This document shows, one piece after another, positions 27,190-37,774 of a stretch of DNA of 64,000 nucleotides (the stretch's first letter is position 1; the number at the start of each line of letters is the position of its first letter). A model generated the notes under the pieces. The model was not told the DNA's origin. It saw nothing but the letters and a program-made list of their open reading frames with translations, and did not search any database. The stretch is from the NCBI GenBank assembly GCA_963678305.2, contig CAXXVV010000013.1, positions 271,606-335,605 of the forward strand. The letters run 5' to 3'. This DNA is from G963676655 sp963678305. Lineage in GTDB: Bacteria; Verrucomicrobiota; Lentisphaeria; Victivallales; Victivallaceae. Made by a program: the position numbers and the translations under genes.

Positions 27190-30100
27190 ATGGGCGAGCT
27201 TAAAGGATTATCCGGCAAACAATATGATGAATTTCTCGAAAGCGTAGGGCTTACTCCTCCTAAAAAAGACAATATCATAACAGAGGCCGCGCAAGGGTTA
27301 GGGGCAGGTTTAACCCAAGGCGCAAAGGGATTTGCATCTACTCTTGATGAAATGGGGGTGAAAACTCCATTAGCAATGGTGAAAAACTTTGAAAGGACAC
27401 ACCAGCATTGGAATCCAGACCCGGAATATAAAGCCTTAAGCCTTGACCCTGTCAATGTTGCCAGAACAATAACTCATGGAGTGGGAACGAGTTTAGCTAC
27501 AATTGGTGCTGGCATAGCTACAACTGCGGTCACTGCTAATCCTCTTGCCGGTGCGGGTGTGACATTTGCAAGCAGCGCGGCGCAAATATATGGAGAAGAG
27601 GCGAAAGAATTCCGGCGCATAATGCCTAATCAAGATGAAACTGTAACAAACGGCCTCGCTTTTCTTTCTACAATTGCACAAGCGGCAATAGAAACCGGAA
27701 CTGGGCCGCAAAAACTTGCTCCTAAATTGGTTCAAGATTTAGCACGTGGAGCATTGAAGAATACAACTAAACATCTTGGTAAAAGAATTTTTACAGAAGC
27801 AATTAAAAGCGGACTTGAGGAAGGCGGCGAAGAAGTATTACAGCTTTATACCAGCTATTTATTTAAGAAAATGGGGGATGCAAATATAGACATTCCCGGT
27901 GGGGAAGAAGCTCTTGAAAACTTTATGGGCGGTTTTCTTAGCGGCGGCTTCATGGGCGGTGTTATGGGAAGTATTCACAACAAGCCTGACACAGAGGAAA
28001 CCGGGGGCGGTATTGATAATGTTGTATTGGATACGCCTAATGATTTCAATGAAAAAACTGTTCAGCAATTAAGTAAGCATTGGGATATTGACGAAACAAC
28101 ACCCGATATAGTCCAGGGGCTTCAAGGCGCGGGATTCAATGGTGATGATATTCAGATATTAAAACCTAAGAGCAGAGCCGCAAAAGCCATGTCTGAATTA
28201 GGACAAGAGTTAACCGGGGATGCTCCAATATTCTTTTCTCCTTTAACAGACCAGGCTTCAATTGCCAATGGTTTTATTGATAGTAATAACAGATTATATA
28301 TTGATGCATTTTCCGCAGAACAAAACCCCCTTGTTACAATGGGGCATGAGTTTGGGCATTATATGAGCCGGACTTCTCAACAGGATTATACCCAGTTTCA
28401 AAATATTCTTTTCAAGAATCTGCAAAAGAATCATCGAGAATATTTAGACGGTATTATTGATACATATCAAAAGCATGGCAAGCAAATTGATGACACGGCA
28501 GTTGCAAGGGAATTTACGAATGATGTACTTGGTGATATGTTCGCTGATGCAACATTTTGGCAGGAAGTTTTTGCTGAACCAGATCAATCAGGTTTTAAAG
28601 TTAAACTTGCCTCTACAGTAATGCGTTTTATTGACGCGATCAAGGAAAAGTTAAAAGGCTTAACTGGAGCCGCTAAACATATCAAAGAACTTGACAAGGT
28701 TAGAAGTGCGGCTGTTCAACTCATTAAATCCCAAAAGGGGGTAAAAGATGAATATATTACTCCAGTTAAAGAAGTTTCTCCCAAGCAAGAGGAAAGACAA
28801 AAAGCCCTTGAGGAAATAAAGCAAAAACATGCTAATACCGAACAATTCTTAAAGGATAACGGATATAAAATTTTAAAGATTATGCCTCGTTCAGAAAAGG
28901 AAGAGGCGCGTTATCGCCAAAAAGGATATTCGCCTGTACTTCTTGAAAAAGACGGCTTAAAAAATAATATCCTGGGAATATGGGCAAAAGAAGCAACACA
29001 GACTCAAGCAAAACAAGAAGAGCCTCCAAAGAATACAGCTCCGGCAGATCAGGAGAATACAAGTAATACTCTGGAATCTTCATTGCGAGAAATTATTAAT
29101 AATCCGCATCCAATGCGAATTAAGAATTCTCAAATTAAGCGTATTGCAAAACAACACGATATCACCGAGAAAGAAGCACAGGAAACAATTGAAACAATTC
29201 TTGTTGAAGATGCAGAAAAGATTGCTCGTTCTGATATGCCACGGCGTGAAAAGTTTAATGCATTACTTTCTTTATATAATAGTCAGCCAATACTTGGAAA
29301 GCGAACAAGCACCAGCATTGCAAATCAAGCATATTCAACCCCCGCTCCATTGGCTTTTTTATGTGGCGAATTGATTGATATTCAATCCGGGACGCGGATA
29401 TATGAGCCTACAGCCGGTAATGGAATGCTGTTAATTGGGGCGAATCCTAATAATGTTTGGGCTAACGAATTGGATGATAGCCGCCGCGAAGCATTAAAAA
29501 AGCGCGGGTATAGGCGTGTCACTGGTCATGACGCTTTAAAATCTGGCCCCGGAAAAAAGACGGCTAATCGAATAATTATGAACCCTCCATTTGATAAACT
29601 GGATAATGTGACTGATTATGATGGATATAAGATAAGCAAGCTTGACCATGCTATTGTCATAAAATCGCTTGAGGGGTTAAGCGAGGATGGTCGAGCGGCT
29701 ATCATTGTAGGAGCGCAACGCGCCCCAGGAAAAATAAGCGCCGCTGATAAAGTATTTATGAATTACCTATATAACAATTTTAATGTTACAGGCAACTTTG
29801 AAGTTGACGGCAGTTTATATAATAAACAAGGCGCATCTTTCCCTTTGCGAATAATTTCTTTGAATGGGAGACGCGATAATAATGGAGTAATTGAGAAACT
29901 TGCTCCACAAAGTGTTGACAGACTTGAAGATTGGAATTATATTTACAATACAGTACAGGAGATAATAAATGCTGACAATCGGAATCAATCAAGACCTGCA
30001 AGCGTGGTCGCCGACAATGGGCGGTCTGGAGATCGTACCGGTTCTGATACTAAACGATCAACCGCCGCAGACGCTTCAGGAATGGGAAGGCGCTCTGGTC

Positions 30101-33100
30101 GAAACAATAATGATGCTTCAGCAGAACGCAACACCAGAAGAGATCAACGAAAGCAGGAACCTACTGAACAGGGTTTACCCGGACAATTATCTGAACCCGA
30201 TGGAAAGCGGCCTGGGACTGACGTTAACCGAACCGACAATGCTTCAAGAAGAGAGCAATCTCAAGGAAAGCCGGTCGCAGATGCAAATTTGGTTCAGGAC
30301 GAATCCCAGGATAAAAACCAAAGACAGGGAACTGAGGAACGCAACTCTGAGAATGGAAGACTACAACAGCCTTCCGAGTTATCTCGAACATCTAATCGGG
30401 TAAGCGTTTCCGATTACCAAGATCAATATACTCCATCTTCCTCCTCTAAGGAATTAGGGACTGTTGTTCCTAAATTCATGACCAAAGCTTCACAGAAGGC
30501 TTTATCTGCATTGCAAAGTAGTGTTGGTAATATTGATGAATATGTTGCGTCAAAGCTTGGATATTCTTCTGTTGATGAATTACACAATGGTCTAGCCGCA
30601 GAACAGGTTGACGGTGTTGCTTTAGCCATTTCCCAAATAGAGAAGGGCAGCGCGGCTATAATTGGAGATCAAACCGGCATTGGCAAGGGGCGGCAAGCGG
30701 CGGCAATCATCCGCTATGCAAAAAGAAATGGAATGCTCCCGATCTTCATTACTATTGACCCTAAACTTTATTCTGATATGTATTTTGACGGTAAAGATAT
30801 CGGTTCAGAGTTTAAGCCGTTTCTTATCGGGGATAGTCAGAAAAGTCATGTACGCGGCTCTGAGGGGGATATTATACAACGCGCTCTTTCTGGCGCGGCG
30901 CAAAAAGCACAATTCAATGATATACTTGAAAATGGTCTTGGGGATTATGATAGTATCTTCCTGACTTATTCTCAGATCAATAAGCCAAACCGTCAGCAGG
31001 CTTTTTTATCTGCTCTATCAAATATCAATGACGTACTTCTGATAATGGATGAATCACACAACGCCGGTGGAGATTCTACAACAGGACTGTATTTAAGGGG
31101 TGGAATTAAACCACCGGCAAAAAAGGGGATGTCTCCAATAACCTTCCCGGGATTACTTAACAGCGCGAAGGGGGCGGTATATCTTTCTGCAACTTATGCG
31201 AAACGGCCCGATAATATGCCACTGTATTTTAAAACAAATCTATCGAAAGCAGTGGAAGATATCAGTAAACTACCTGAAGTAATAACTCAAGGCGGCTTAC
31301 CATTGCAACAAATTATTGCAAAAGAGTTGGCTAATGACGGTCAATACATTCGACGCGAGCGAGATTTTACCGGCGTAAAATTTGATATGATTCGCCATGA
31401 GGATAATAAAGAAAAAGTCATTAAGCAATTCGATAATGTTACAAGTGGCCTTGAACAAATTACAACTTTTAGTAGGATGATGCGTGAAGTTGTTAAGAAT
31501 ATCGAAGATGCATCCGCAACAGGAAGGGCGGGGCAACGTACAGAAGTACAAAACTTCTCTTCCATTGTTCATAATTATATCGGACAACTTTTAGTTGCAA
31601 CCAAAGCAGATGCCGCCATTACCAGAGCTGTAGAAGCTCATAAAAATGGTCAAAAAATTGTTATCGGGGTAATGAACACAATGGGTTCCTTTATCGAAGA
31701 AACCGCAAAAGACATGAATATCCAGCCAGGCGAAGAACTTGACTTGTCATTTCGTGATTTATTGCATCGCGCTCTTGATCGGCAATTGCGAGTATCCAAA
31801 AAAGACGGCGGCGGTAATAGTAGCGTTGAAATAATTAACCCTGCGTCATTAGGTCTTGACGGTGCTTTTATCCGGGCAAAAGATTATATTAATAACCTTA
31901 ATATTAACCTGCCAGTATCACCGATTGATTATATTCTAAATGAGTTGAATCGGCGCGGTATTTCTACCGGTGAAATTACTGGACGAAAATATACTCTTGA
32001 TTACCGCGATGGAAAAACCTTCTTAAAACTTAGAGGGGAGAAGGAAATTAAAGACAAAAACCGATGGGTGAATGGATTTAATAACGGCGATTACGACGCT
32101 CTGATAATCAATCAAAGTGGTAGCACCGGGTTATCAATTCACGCTTCAGAAAAGTTTAAAGATCAGCGACAACGCAAAATGATATTGTTACAGCCGCATC
32201 TTGATATTAATATTGTCCTCCAAATGTTCGGGCGCGTACTCCGGTCTGGCCAGGTTGTAAAACCTGAATATGAAATACTGGCTACTCCATTACAGGCTGA
32301 ACGTAGACCGTTGAACGTTCTTACAACAAAGATGAAAAGTCTCAACGCCAATACAACCGCTGATTCAGATTCAGCAATGACCCTGGAAGGGGTTGACCTG
32401 CTAAATAAGTATGGAGACGTGGCGGCGGCTGATTTTCTTAATGACAATCCGCATATAATGACGCGGCTTGATTTATCAACGGAAACAAGTCAAGATGGCA
32501 ATGTTAGCCCTCAAGAGAATTTAGCTAGAAGATTGACCGGCAGAATGGCAATACTTCCAGACCGCCAGCAAGGAGCCATACTGAATGAACTTGAAAGCCG
32601 TTATACAGCATATATCAATGAATTAAAGGCAATTGGATTATATGACCTTGAAGTCATGAACTATGACAATTGGGATGCTGAAACTGTTAGTGAAGATAAG
32701 CTTGCAGACGGCAAAAGCGGCGAAGGGGTTTTTAACGCGCCTGTTGTCATGAAAACGATCAAACACAAAGAAGTGTTAAAGCCTCCAACATTTGAGCAGG
32801 TAATGAGCCAGCGTAACGAAGAATGGAAAACAAAAGAATCAACAACAAAGTTTTTTGATAATCTTATACAACAACTTGATGATGAATTTGAAAAGTTTAG
32901 CAAACACTTGGAAGAAGATCGACAGTACCAGCTTGGTATCCAGAAAACAAAGACATTACAAACATTGCGTTACATTGAAAGAATGATTGGTCGTGCTGTT
33001 GATGTTAGTTCCTCGGATATTGATTATACCGGAATTATCACCGATATATCACTCAAAAAAGCTAAAGGCAATCCTGTTGCGGCAAGTAGAATTAATATTC

Positions 33101-36100
33101 GTTTAATGGTTGCGGATTCGATACGTAAGCTTGATGTATCTCTTAGCAGTATTATCAATGACAGAATTAAGCTTATTTCAAACTATGATAATGCAAAAGT
33201 GATATTTGATCGTGCTGGTAATGCATCTGGCTATGTAAATCGGAAGGTTATCACTGGTAACTTATTGAAAGGTTTGGAATTTGCTGAACGAGGTAAGATT
33301 ATTTCCTGGAATAATAAAGACGGTTCAGAGGAAACCGGAATACTCCTTCCAAAGAGTTGGAGCGAAAAAAATCTTATCCGTGACCCGCGCCGCGAACTTA
33401 AAAATGGTGTAGCGGCAATTAAGTATATTGACAAATTCAATGAAGCGCTTTTTACGGTTGACGGCGTTCTTGGGATTTATCCATCCCAGGGAAAAATCAT
33501 GTTTACAACTCCGCGCGCAAGATCACGCGGCGGGAAATATTTTCTCAATGATGATCTACTTAGTGTCACCGGGGATTTTCATAGCACAGCAAACAGAATG
33601 GCTGTCACAGTAGATAAAGATGTAGCCGCAAGAGCCGCTGATATTATTATCAAACAGATTGAGCCTGTTATAGCGCGTGACGCAACCCCGGAGCAAATCA
33701 AAGAAGCTCATACGGAATATTCTCTTAAAAAGGTTCACCTTCCAAAAGTGCCGGATGATATGCCCGAATTTGGTGGAGATTTAAAGATAATCCGTAATTG
33801 GTTAAAAGAGTATTACAGTAAGATAAAGCATCCTGTAGTAAAAATCAATGGAGAAGCTACTACAATTGGTATACATGCAAAAGGTCTTAAGGAGACATTA
33901 AATCATATTCAACGTAATAAAGAAGTCGCTATCCTGCATTACAAGACTTTGCCCTTTATTCATACCTTGCTTGCAAATGCAACCCATACGAAAGATCTTC
34001 CCAGTACCAAGAAAGATGTCAAATTAGTTCATAAACTGAACACTCTGATTGATATTGACGGAAAAGAATACAATGTGGAATTGACTGTATTTCAGTACAT
34101 GAAGGATAATCGAAATTATTATGATCACAAGCTTACAAAGTTCGAGACCCTGCCGCCGCCACTAGGCGCTGGTGATAACACCGCTTTCCCGATCGGTTCA
34201 CGCAAGGTCTCTAAAGATAATAATACATCCCAAGAAGATAAAAGTCAAGAGTTTTCATTGAAAAAACAGGCTAATCCAGGGATTACTCCAGAAGTCAGAG
34301 AGCTTAATAAGCGTATTCAGGAAAACCATAAGCCTGATAAAGTAACTCATAGTAGCTTAGATCAGGCCGCAGAAAACACAATACGCCAAATGGGTGCTAA
34401 AAATCTTCTTGAGAGCATGACAAAAGGGCATTTCCTTCTTGATAATGATGAAAATATACGCATTGCGCTAAAATTATTAAATCATCAGGAAATGCTTGAT
34501 ATGATGCGCAAGGGAGATACTACTGCATCAAACGCAATGGAACAATGGGTAAAGCAGGGAACAGAGGCCGGGCGCACTCTTGCGGCAAGAAAATCAAATG
34601 AAGCTTATGGAGCAGAAGGTATACATGGCATTTTGAAGGGTTTGTTATATGCCCCTTCTTCCAAGTATCGAAGAGAAGCAGATAATGAAAGACGAAAAGA
34701 GCTATTAAAAACTTACGAAAAAGAATTGATCAATAAAGCTCTTGCCGCAATTAAAAATAATGTCGGGGTTGACTTTTTTAAGATGACAGAAGATCAACTG
34801 AACAATGAAAAATTAAGATCACAAATAGCGCGTGAAATTCAAATTGCAAAAAGCTCTTTTGGTGATAAGGCTTATGAATGGTGGATTAACAGCTTATTGT
34901 CAATGCCCAGGACACAAGCGGCTAATATTGTCGGTAATACCGCGATGGCTACAGTTGAATTACTTCCTCAAAGATTTATTGAAGCAAGTATTAACGCCGT
35001 TTTGAATAATAAGAAGGGTGCAACATTCGGTGAGTTTCGTGATATGTGGGATGCCTTCAAAGAAAATATTAAACCTGCATTGAAAAATGCGATTAAAGCA
35101 TTTGACCTTGAAACACCAGTCACGGATAATGTATCAAAACTTGAATCCCCCAGGACTGCAATAGGGGGGCAAGCTGGTCGAGTAATTCGCCTTCCTGGAC
35201 GTTTCCTTCTAGCCGCGGATGAATTAGCAAAAAGTATTATTATCCCGGTAGAGGCAACAGCCTATGCACATAGACAGGCAAAAGCTGAAGGTTTAAATGG
35301 CGAAGCTATGAAAAAACGAATGAACGAACTGTTATCTAAGCCTTATGGAGCCGCAAAAAGATGGGCTAAAGGTCGAGCCGAGGAATTAACGTTCCAACAA
35401 GACCCTGGACGAATGGTAAAATTATTAATGCTTGCTAAAGATAGTCCAGGAGCGACAGGAACGATACTCCGCTATCTTTTGCCATTCATGCGTACACCAG
35501 CCAATATCATGGCAACAACAGTTCGTAAAAGCCCCTTGGGAACATTAGGACTTGCGTGGAGTTCTCTTGTTACCGGCAGGGTGACAATTAAAGACGAACG
35601 CTTTATAAGACTTGCGGCAGAACAGGTTATTGCCTGGTCTTTGGCTATGTGGTTAGCTTCGTCTCTTGATGGTGATGATGATGACTTACCTATGATGACC
35701 GGCTCAAAAGGCAACTACCAGGGAAGTGATTACCGCTGGAAACAAAGAAATCTTCCATCTACATCAATCCGTATTGGAGAGCAATGGTACGATTACAGTA
35801 GAATTGAACCGTTTGGAAATATCCTGGCAATGATGGTTGATGCAGTTGATTCTTATAAAATGGCGCAGAATGGAGCAGAGGGTAGCAAAGTTGCAAGAAA
35901 AGTAATTAATTCCATTACTCATAATATCAGAGATAAAACTTTCCTTCAGAGTGTCGGTGATGTAATCCGGGCAATGGAGGACGGCAGTTATGGTACTACT
36001 ATGGTAACAAATTTTGTCAGTAGTTGGATTCCTAATATTTATCGTGGAACTATAAACGCAATGGAAGATAACCTTCCAGACAATAAAAGTTATGCGCGTG

Positions 36101-36570
36101 GAATGGACTGGTTTAAAGAACAGTTCAGTGTTAAGGCGGCTGGTCGTGCCGGTTTTGTTGTCAATGCTCCCAAGGTTGATATATGGGGTAATGATATTGA
36201 GAAGCAGAACATTGGTAATATGGTTCCACCTTTTGTGTGGCGTATAACTTCTCCGATAAGAACACGTCAAATTGATATGAGCAAGCCAGATCAATTATTA
36301 TGGAACTATAATCGCATGAATCCTAATGATGAATATTGGCCCCAAAATCCAGCCCCTTACTACAAGGTGTCCGGTAAAACTGTATTTATAAAGGGCGTTC
36401 TTTATCGTAAGTATGCAAAATATGCCGGAGAGATTGCAAGAAAAGAAGTCGAAAGAAGGATTGCAAGCGGCGTTCTAAATATAGATAATCCGGGCAAAAA
36501 AGATATTGAGCAAGTTAAAAGTATTTTTCGTAAGGCAAGAAAAACAGCAAAGAAAAGGATTTTAAAATGA
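27190..36570 (+). CDS. Giant polyvalent protein: Zn-protease, DNA methylase, helicase, LPD domains
   Basis: A 3126-residue DarB-like protein, presumably packaged and injected to protect or remodel DNA. In order: glycine-rich and EEGGEEVLQ segments (1-270); HEFGHY, a zinc-metallopeptidase HExxH, at 386-391; a class I DNA methyltransferase with YEPTAGNGMLLIG at 738 and NPPF at 798-801; a low-complexity N/R/Q linker at about 928-1078; a superfamily 2 helicase with GDQTGIGKG at 1159-1167, DESH at 1287 and QMFGRVLRSGQ at 1678; a region at about 2180-2325 resembling polyvalent-associated (LPD3/PBECR-type) domains, with NYYDHKLTKFE; and an LPD38-like C-terminus near 2650-3100 (RLPGRFLLAADELAKS, LRYLLPFMRTPANI). 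The frame is fully open over 9.4 kb, in contrast to the broken genes upstream. Domain names are from memory. Confidence 0.85.
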   Translation: MGELKGLSGKQYDEFLESVGLTPPKKDNIITEAAQGLGAGLTQGAKGFASTLDEMGVKTPLAMVKNFERTHQHWNPDPEYKALSLDPVNVARTITHGVGTSLATIGAGIATTAVTANPLAGAGVTFASSAAQIYGEEAKEFRRIMPNQDETVTNGLAFLSTIAQAAIETGTGPQKLAPKLVQDLARGALKNTTKHLGKRIFTEAIKSGLEEGGEEVLQLYTSYLFKKMGDANIDIPGGEEALENFMGGFLSGGFMGGVMGSIHNKPDTEETGGGIDNVVLDTPNDFNEKTVQQLSKHWDIDETTPDIVQGLQGAGFNGDDIQILKPKSRAAKAMSELGQELTGDAPIFFSPLTDQASIANGFIDSNNRLYIDAFSAEQNPLVTMGHEFGHYMSRTSQQDYTQFQNILFKNLQKNHREYLDGIIDTYQKHGKQIDDTAVAREFTNDVLGDMFADATFWQEVFAEPDQSGFKVKLASTVMRFIDAIKEKLKGLTGAAKHIKELDKVRSAAVQLIKSQKGVKDEYITPVKEVSPKQEERQKALEEIKQKHANTEQFLKDNGYKILKIMPRSEKEEARYRQKGYSPVLLEKDGLKNNILGIWAKEATQTQAKQEEPPKNTAPADQENTSNTLESSLREIINNPHPMRIKNSQIKRIAKQHDITEKEAQETIETILVEDAEKIARSDMPRREKFNALLSLYNSQPILGKRTSTSIANQAYSTPAPLAFLCGELIDIQSGTRIYEPTAGNGMLLIGANPNNVWANELDDSRREALKKRGYRRVTGHDALKSGPGKKTANRIIMNPPFDKLDNVTDYDGYKISKLDHAIVIKSLEGLSEDGRAAIIVGAQRAPGKISAADKVFMNYLYNNFNVTGNFEVDGSLYNKQGASFPLRIISLNGRRDNNGVIEKLAPQSVDRLEDWNYIYNTVQEIINADNRNQSRPASVVADNGRSGDRTGSDTKRSTAADASGMGRRSGRNNNDASAERNTRRDQRKQEPTEQGLPGQLSEPDGKRPGTDVNRTDNASRREQSQGKPVADANLVQDESQDKNQRQGTEERNSENGRLQQPSELSRTSNRVSVSDYQDQYTPSSSSKELGTVVPKFMTKASQKALSALQSSVGNIDEYVASKLGYSSVDELHNGLAAEQVDGVALAISQIEKGSAAIIGDQTGIGKGRQAAAIIRYAKRNGMLPIFITIDPKLYSDMYFDGKDIGSEFKPFLIGDSQKSHVRGSEGDIIQRALSGAAQKAQFNDILENGLGDYDSIFLTYSQINKPNRQQAFLSALSNINDVLLIMDESHNAGGDSTTGLYLRGGIKPPAKKGMSPITFPGLLNSAKGAVYLSATYAKRPDNMPLYFKTNLSKAVEDISKLPEVITQGGLPLQQIIAKELANDGQYIRRERDFTGVKFDMIRHEDNKEKVIKQFDNVTSGLEQITTFSRMMREVVKNIEDASATGRAGQRTEVQNFSSIVHNYIGQLLVATKADAAITRAVEAHKNGQKIVIGVMNTMGSFIEETAKDMNIQPGEELDLSFRDLLHRALDRQLRVSKKDGGGNSSVEIINPASLGLDGAFIRAKDYINNLNINLPVSPIDYILNELNRRGISTGEITGRKYTLDYRDGKTFLKLRGEKEIKDKNRWVNGFNNGDYDALIINQSGSTGLSIHASEKFKDQRQRKMILLQPHLDINIVLQMFGRVLRSGQVVKPEYEILATPLQAERRPLNVLTTKMKSLNANTTADSDSAMTLEGVDLLNKYGDVAAADFLNDNPHIMTRLDLSTETSQDGNVSPQENLARRLTGRMAILPDRQQGAILNELESRYTAYINELKAIGLYDLEVMNYDNWDAETVSEDKLADGKSGEGVFNAPVVMKTIKHKEVLKPPTFEQVMSQRNEEWKTKESTTKFFDNLIQQLDDEFEKFSKHLEEDRQYQLGIQKTKTLQTLRYIERMIGRAVDVSSSDIDYTGIITDISLKKAKGNPVAASRINIRLMVADSIRKLDVSLSSIINDRIKLISNYDNAKVIFDRAGNASGYVNRKVITGNLLKGLEFAERGKIISWNNKDGSEETGILLPKSWSEKNLIRDPRRELKNGVAAIKYIDKFNEALFTVDGVLGIYPSQGKIMFTTPRARSRGGKYFLNDDLLSVTGDFHSTANRMAVTVDKDVAARAADIIIKQIEPVIARDATPEQIKEAHTEYSLKKVHLPKVPDDMPEFGGDLKIIRNWLKEYYSKIKHPVVKINGEATTIGIHAKGLKETLNHIQRNKEVAILHYKTLPFIHTLLANATHTKDLPSTKKDVKLVHKLNTLIDIDGKEYNVELTVFQYMKDNRNYYDHKLTKFETLPPPLGAGDNTAFPIGSRKVSKDNNTSQEDKSQEFSLKKQANPGITPEVRELNKRIQENHKPDKVTHSSLDQAAENTIRQMGAKNLLESMTKGHFLLDNDENIRIALKLLNHQEMLDMMRKGDTTASNAMEQWVKQGTEAGRTLAARKSNEAYGAEGIHGILKGLLYAPSSKYRREADNERRKELLKTYEKELINKALAAIKNNVGVDFFKMTEDQLNNEKLRSQIAREIQIAKSSFGDKAYEWWINSLLSMPRTQAANIVGNTAMATVELLPQRFIEASINAVLNNKKGATFGEFRDMWDAFKENIKPALKNAIKAFDLETPVTDNVSKLESPRTAIGGQAGRVIRLPGRFLLAADELAKSIIIPVEATAYAHRQAKAEGLNGEAMKKRMNELLSKPYGAAKRWAKGRAEELTFQQDPGRMVKLLMLAKDSPGATGTILRYLLPFMRTPANIMATTVRKSPLGTLGLAWSSLVTGRVTIKDERFIRLAAEQVIAWSLAMWLASSLDGDDDDLPMMTGSKGNYQGSDYRWKQRNLPSTSIRIGEQWYDYSRIEPFGNILAMMVDAVDSYKMAQNGAEGSKVARKVINSITHNIRDKTFLQSVGDVIRAMEDGSYGTTMVTNFVSSWIPNIYRGTINAMEDNLPDNKSYARGMDWFKEQFSVKAAGRAGFVVNAPKVDIWGNDIEKQNIGNMVPPFVWRITSPIRTRQIDMSKPDQLLWNYNRMNPNDEYWPQNPAPYYKVSGKTVFIKGVLYRKYAKYAGEIARKEVERRIASGVLNIDNPGKKDIEQVKSIFRKARKTAKKRILK
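29969..30403 (+). CDS. Nested gene in another frame of the polyvalent gene (144 aa)
   Basis: An ATG at 29969 is preceded by AGGAG (29957-29961) with 7 nt spacing, an excellent ribosome site deep inside a coding region. The frame stays open for 144 codons and encodes a protein of ordinary composition (LEIVPVLILN, LVETIMMLQQNATPEE, NPRIKTKDRELRNATLRMED). Over the same bases the large frame encodes a low-complexity Asn/Arg/Gln/Asp linker, the usual picture when a second frame is the constrained one. It is the longest same-strand alternative frame within the polyvalent gene. Function unknown; it is mostly helical and acidic-to-neutral. Confidence 0.6.
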   Translation: MLTIGINQDLQAWSPTMGGLEIVPVLILNDQPPQTLQEWEGALVETIMMLQQNATPEEINESRNLLNRVYPDNYLNPMESGLGLTLTEPTMLQEESNLKESRSQMQIWFRTNPRIKTKDRELRNATLRMEDYNSLPSYLEHLIG

Positions 36571-36806
36571 GCTATAAAACTTACGGATTGAGCTTTCCTG
36601 AATTGGCAGAGTTAGGCTTTACAAATAGGGAGGTAGTGGAAGATGGCGGGTATGTGTATTTTGCCTATGCTGAACCCGGCACTCTGACTGCTGAAGCAAG
36701 ATGGGCGGTAAAAAGAATAAACTCGACCACCGGCAGTATTGAATGGGCAGGAAAATCCAATGACCAAATTCATAAGGCAGATGATATGCCTGGACTATTT
36801 AGTTAA
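36567..36806 (+). CDS. Small phage protein (79 aa)
   Basis: Starts inside the stop of the polyvalent gene (ATGA). The pattern YVYFAYAEPGTLTAEARWAVKRI followed by GSIEWAGKS occurs in many phages as a short protein next to tail-tip genes; role unknown. Beta-rich, without membrane segment. Confidence 0.6.
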   Translation: MSYKTYGLSFPELAELGFTNREVVEDGGYVYFAYAEPGTLTAEARWAVKRINSTTGSIEWAGKSNDQIHKADDMPGLFS

Positions 36807-36817
36807 GGAGTAAAGCA

Positions 36818-37774
36818 ATGCCTTTGAAAGTTGATAAAATTTTAGGTAAAGTTAGAGAAAATGACGGTGAAGCATTTTCAACAACAGCAACATCAGGAAA
36901 TGTTACTATTGATGCAAATTCCGGTAATATTTTTACAATTAAGCCAACAGATACAATAACACTGGCAATGAGTAATTTGTCAAGCGGTCAAAGCATTAAA
37001 CTGATGATTGTTGACGGCGGGACAAATATCAATTTCCCAAGTGATTGGAACTGGCCTGATTCTACCGTTCCAGAATTAACCCCGGCGGGGTGCGATATCA
37101 TTGAAGTATCTGCTATCGACTACAACGGGGATATACTTATCATGGCGCGGCACGTACAACAGCTTACAGCCGATGACGCTTATCTGGTTCTTGAGGCATT
37201 GTTCAATGGGGATGACGCTTCAACTGATTTCATTGATGATTCTACCTATGAACATATAATTACCGGATATAACACCGCACAGCTTGATACTGCAATCAAA
37301 AACGAGGGAACAGCGGCTCTACTTCTTGCTGATGGCGATTATGTCGAAATAGCCGATTCAGATGCCTTTGATATGGGTACTGGCGATTTTACCGTTACGT
37401 TTGACGTGTATGCTTCCGCAACACAAACAGCGGCAACACCGATGCCGTTAACTACAAAAATAGGATGGGCCAGTGGTCATGTATCAATCCGGTGGAATAA
37501 TCTAACAATTAATGTATCCGGTTATGATACTGGACCCAGTTTACTTGTTAGCTCTGCTTTAACCGCCGAAGCATGGCATAAAGTTAAACTGACCAGAAGC
37601 GGAACTACTTTTGAATTGTACGTGGACGACAATCTTGAGGACACGGCAACAAGCTCTGCATCTATCGACTTTGCGGCTGGCGGGGGTTTGAGACTTGGCC
37701 GCTGTGCTGATAATGGAACAAACTTTATCGGAAGTATTGATAATGTAAAAATATACAAGGGAGTTGCATTATGA
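36818..37774 (+). CDS. LamG/concanavalin-type receptor-binding tail protein
   Basis: The C-terminal half (about 155-318) has the features of a laminin-G-like jelly roll: LLLADGDYVEIADSDAFDMG, GDFTVTFDVYAS, WHKVKLTRSGTTFELYVD and GGLRLGRC, ending in FIGSIDNVKIYKGV. This is the Laminin_G_3 pattern used to bind glycans. The N-terminal part is beta-rich and Thr/Ser-rich and may attach to the virion. It overlaps the next gene by 4 nt. It probably recognises host surface sugars. Confidence 0.75.
   Translation: MPLKVDKILGKVRENDGEAFSTTATSGNVTIDANSGNIFTIKPTDTITLAMSNLSSGQSIKLMIVDGGTNINFPSDWNWPDSTVPELTPAGCDIIEVSAIDYNGDILIMARHVQQLTADDAYLVLEALFNGDDASTDFIDDSTYEHIITGYNTAQLDTAIKNEGTAALLLADGDYVEIADSDAFDMGTGDFTVTFDVYASATQTAATPMPLTTKIGWASGHVSIRWNNLTINVSGYDTGPSLLVSSALTAEAWHKVKLTRSGTTFELYVDDNLEDTATSSASIDFAAGGGLRLGRCADNGTNFIGSIDNVKIYKGVAL

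Noticed and set aside
36818..37774. Diversity-generating retroelement target
   Set aside because: The receptor-binding protein was a candidate, but no reverse transcriptase or template repeat is present in the window.
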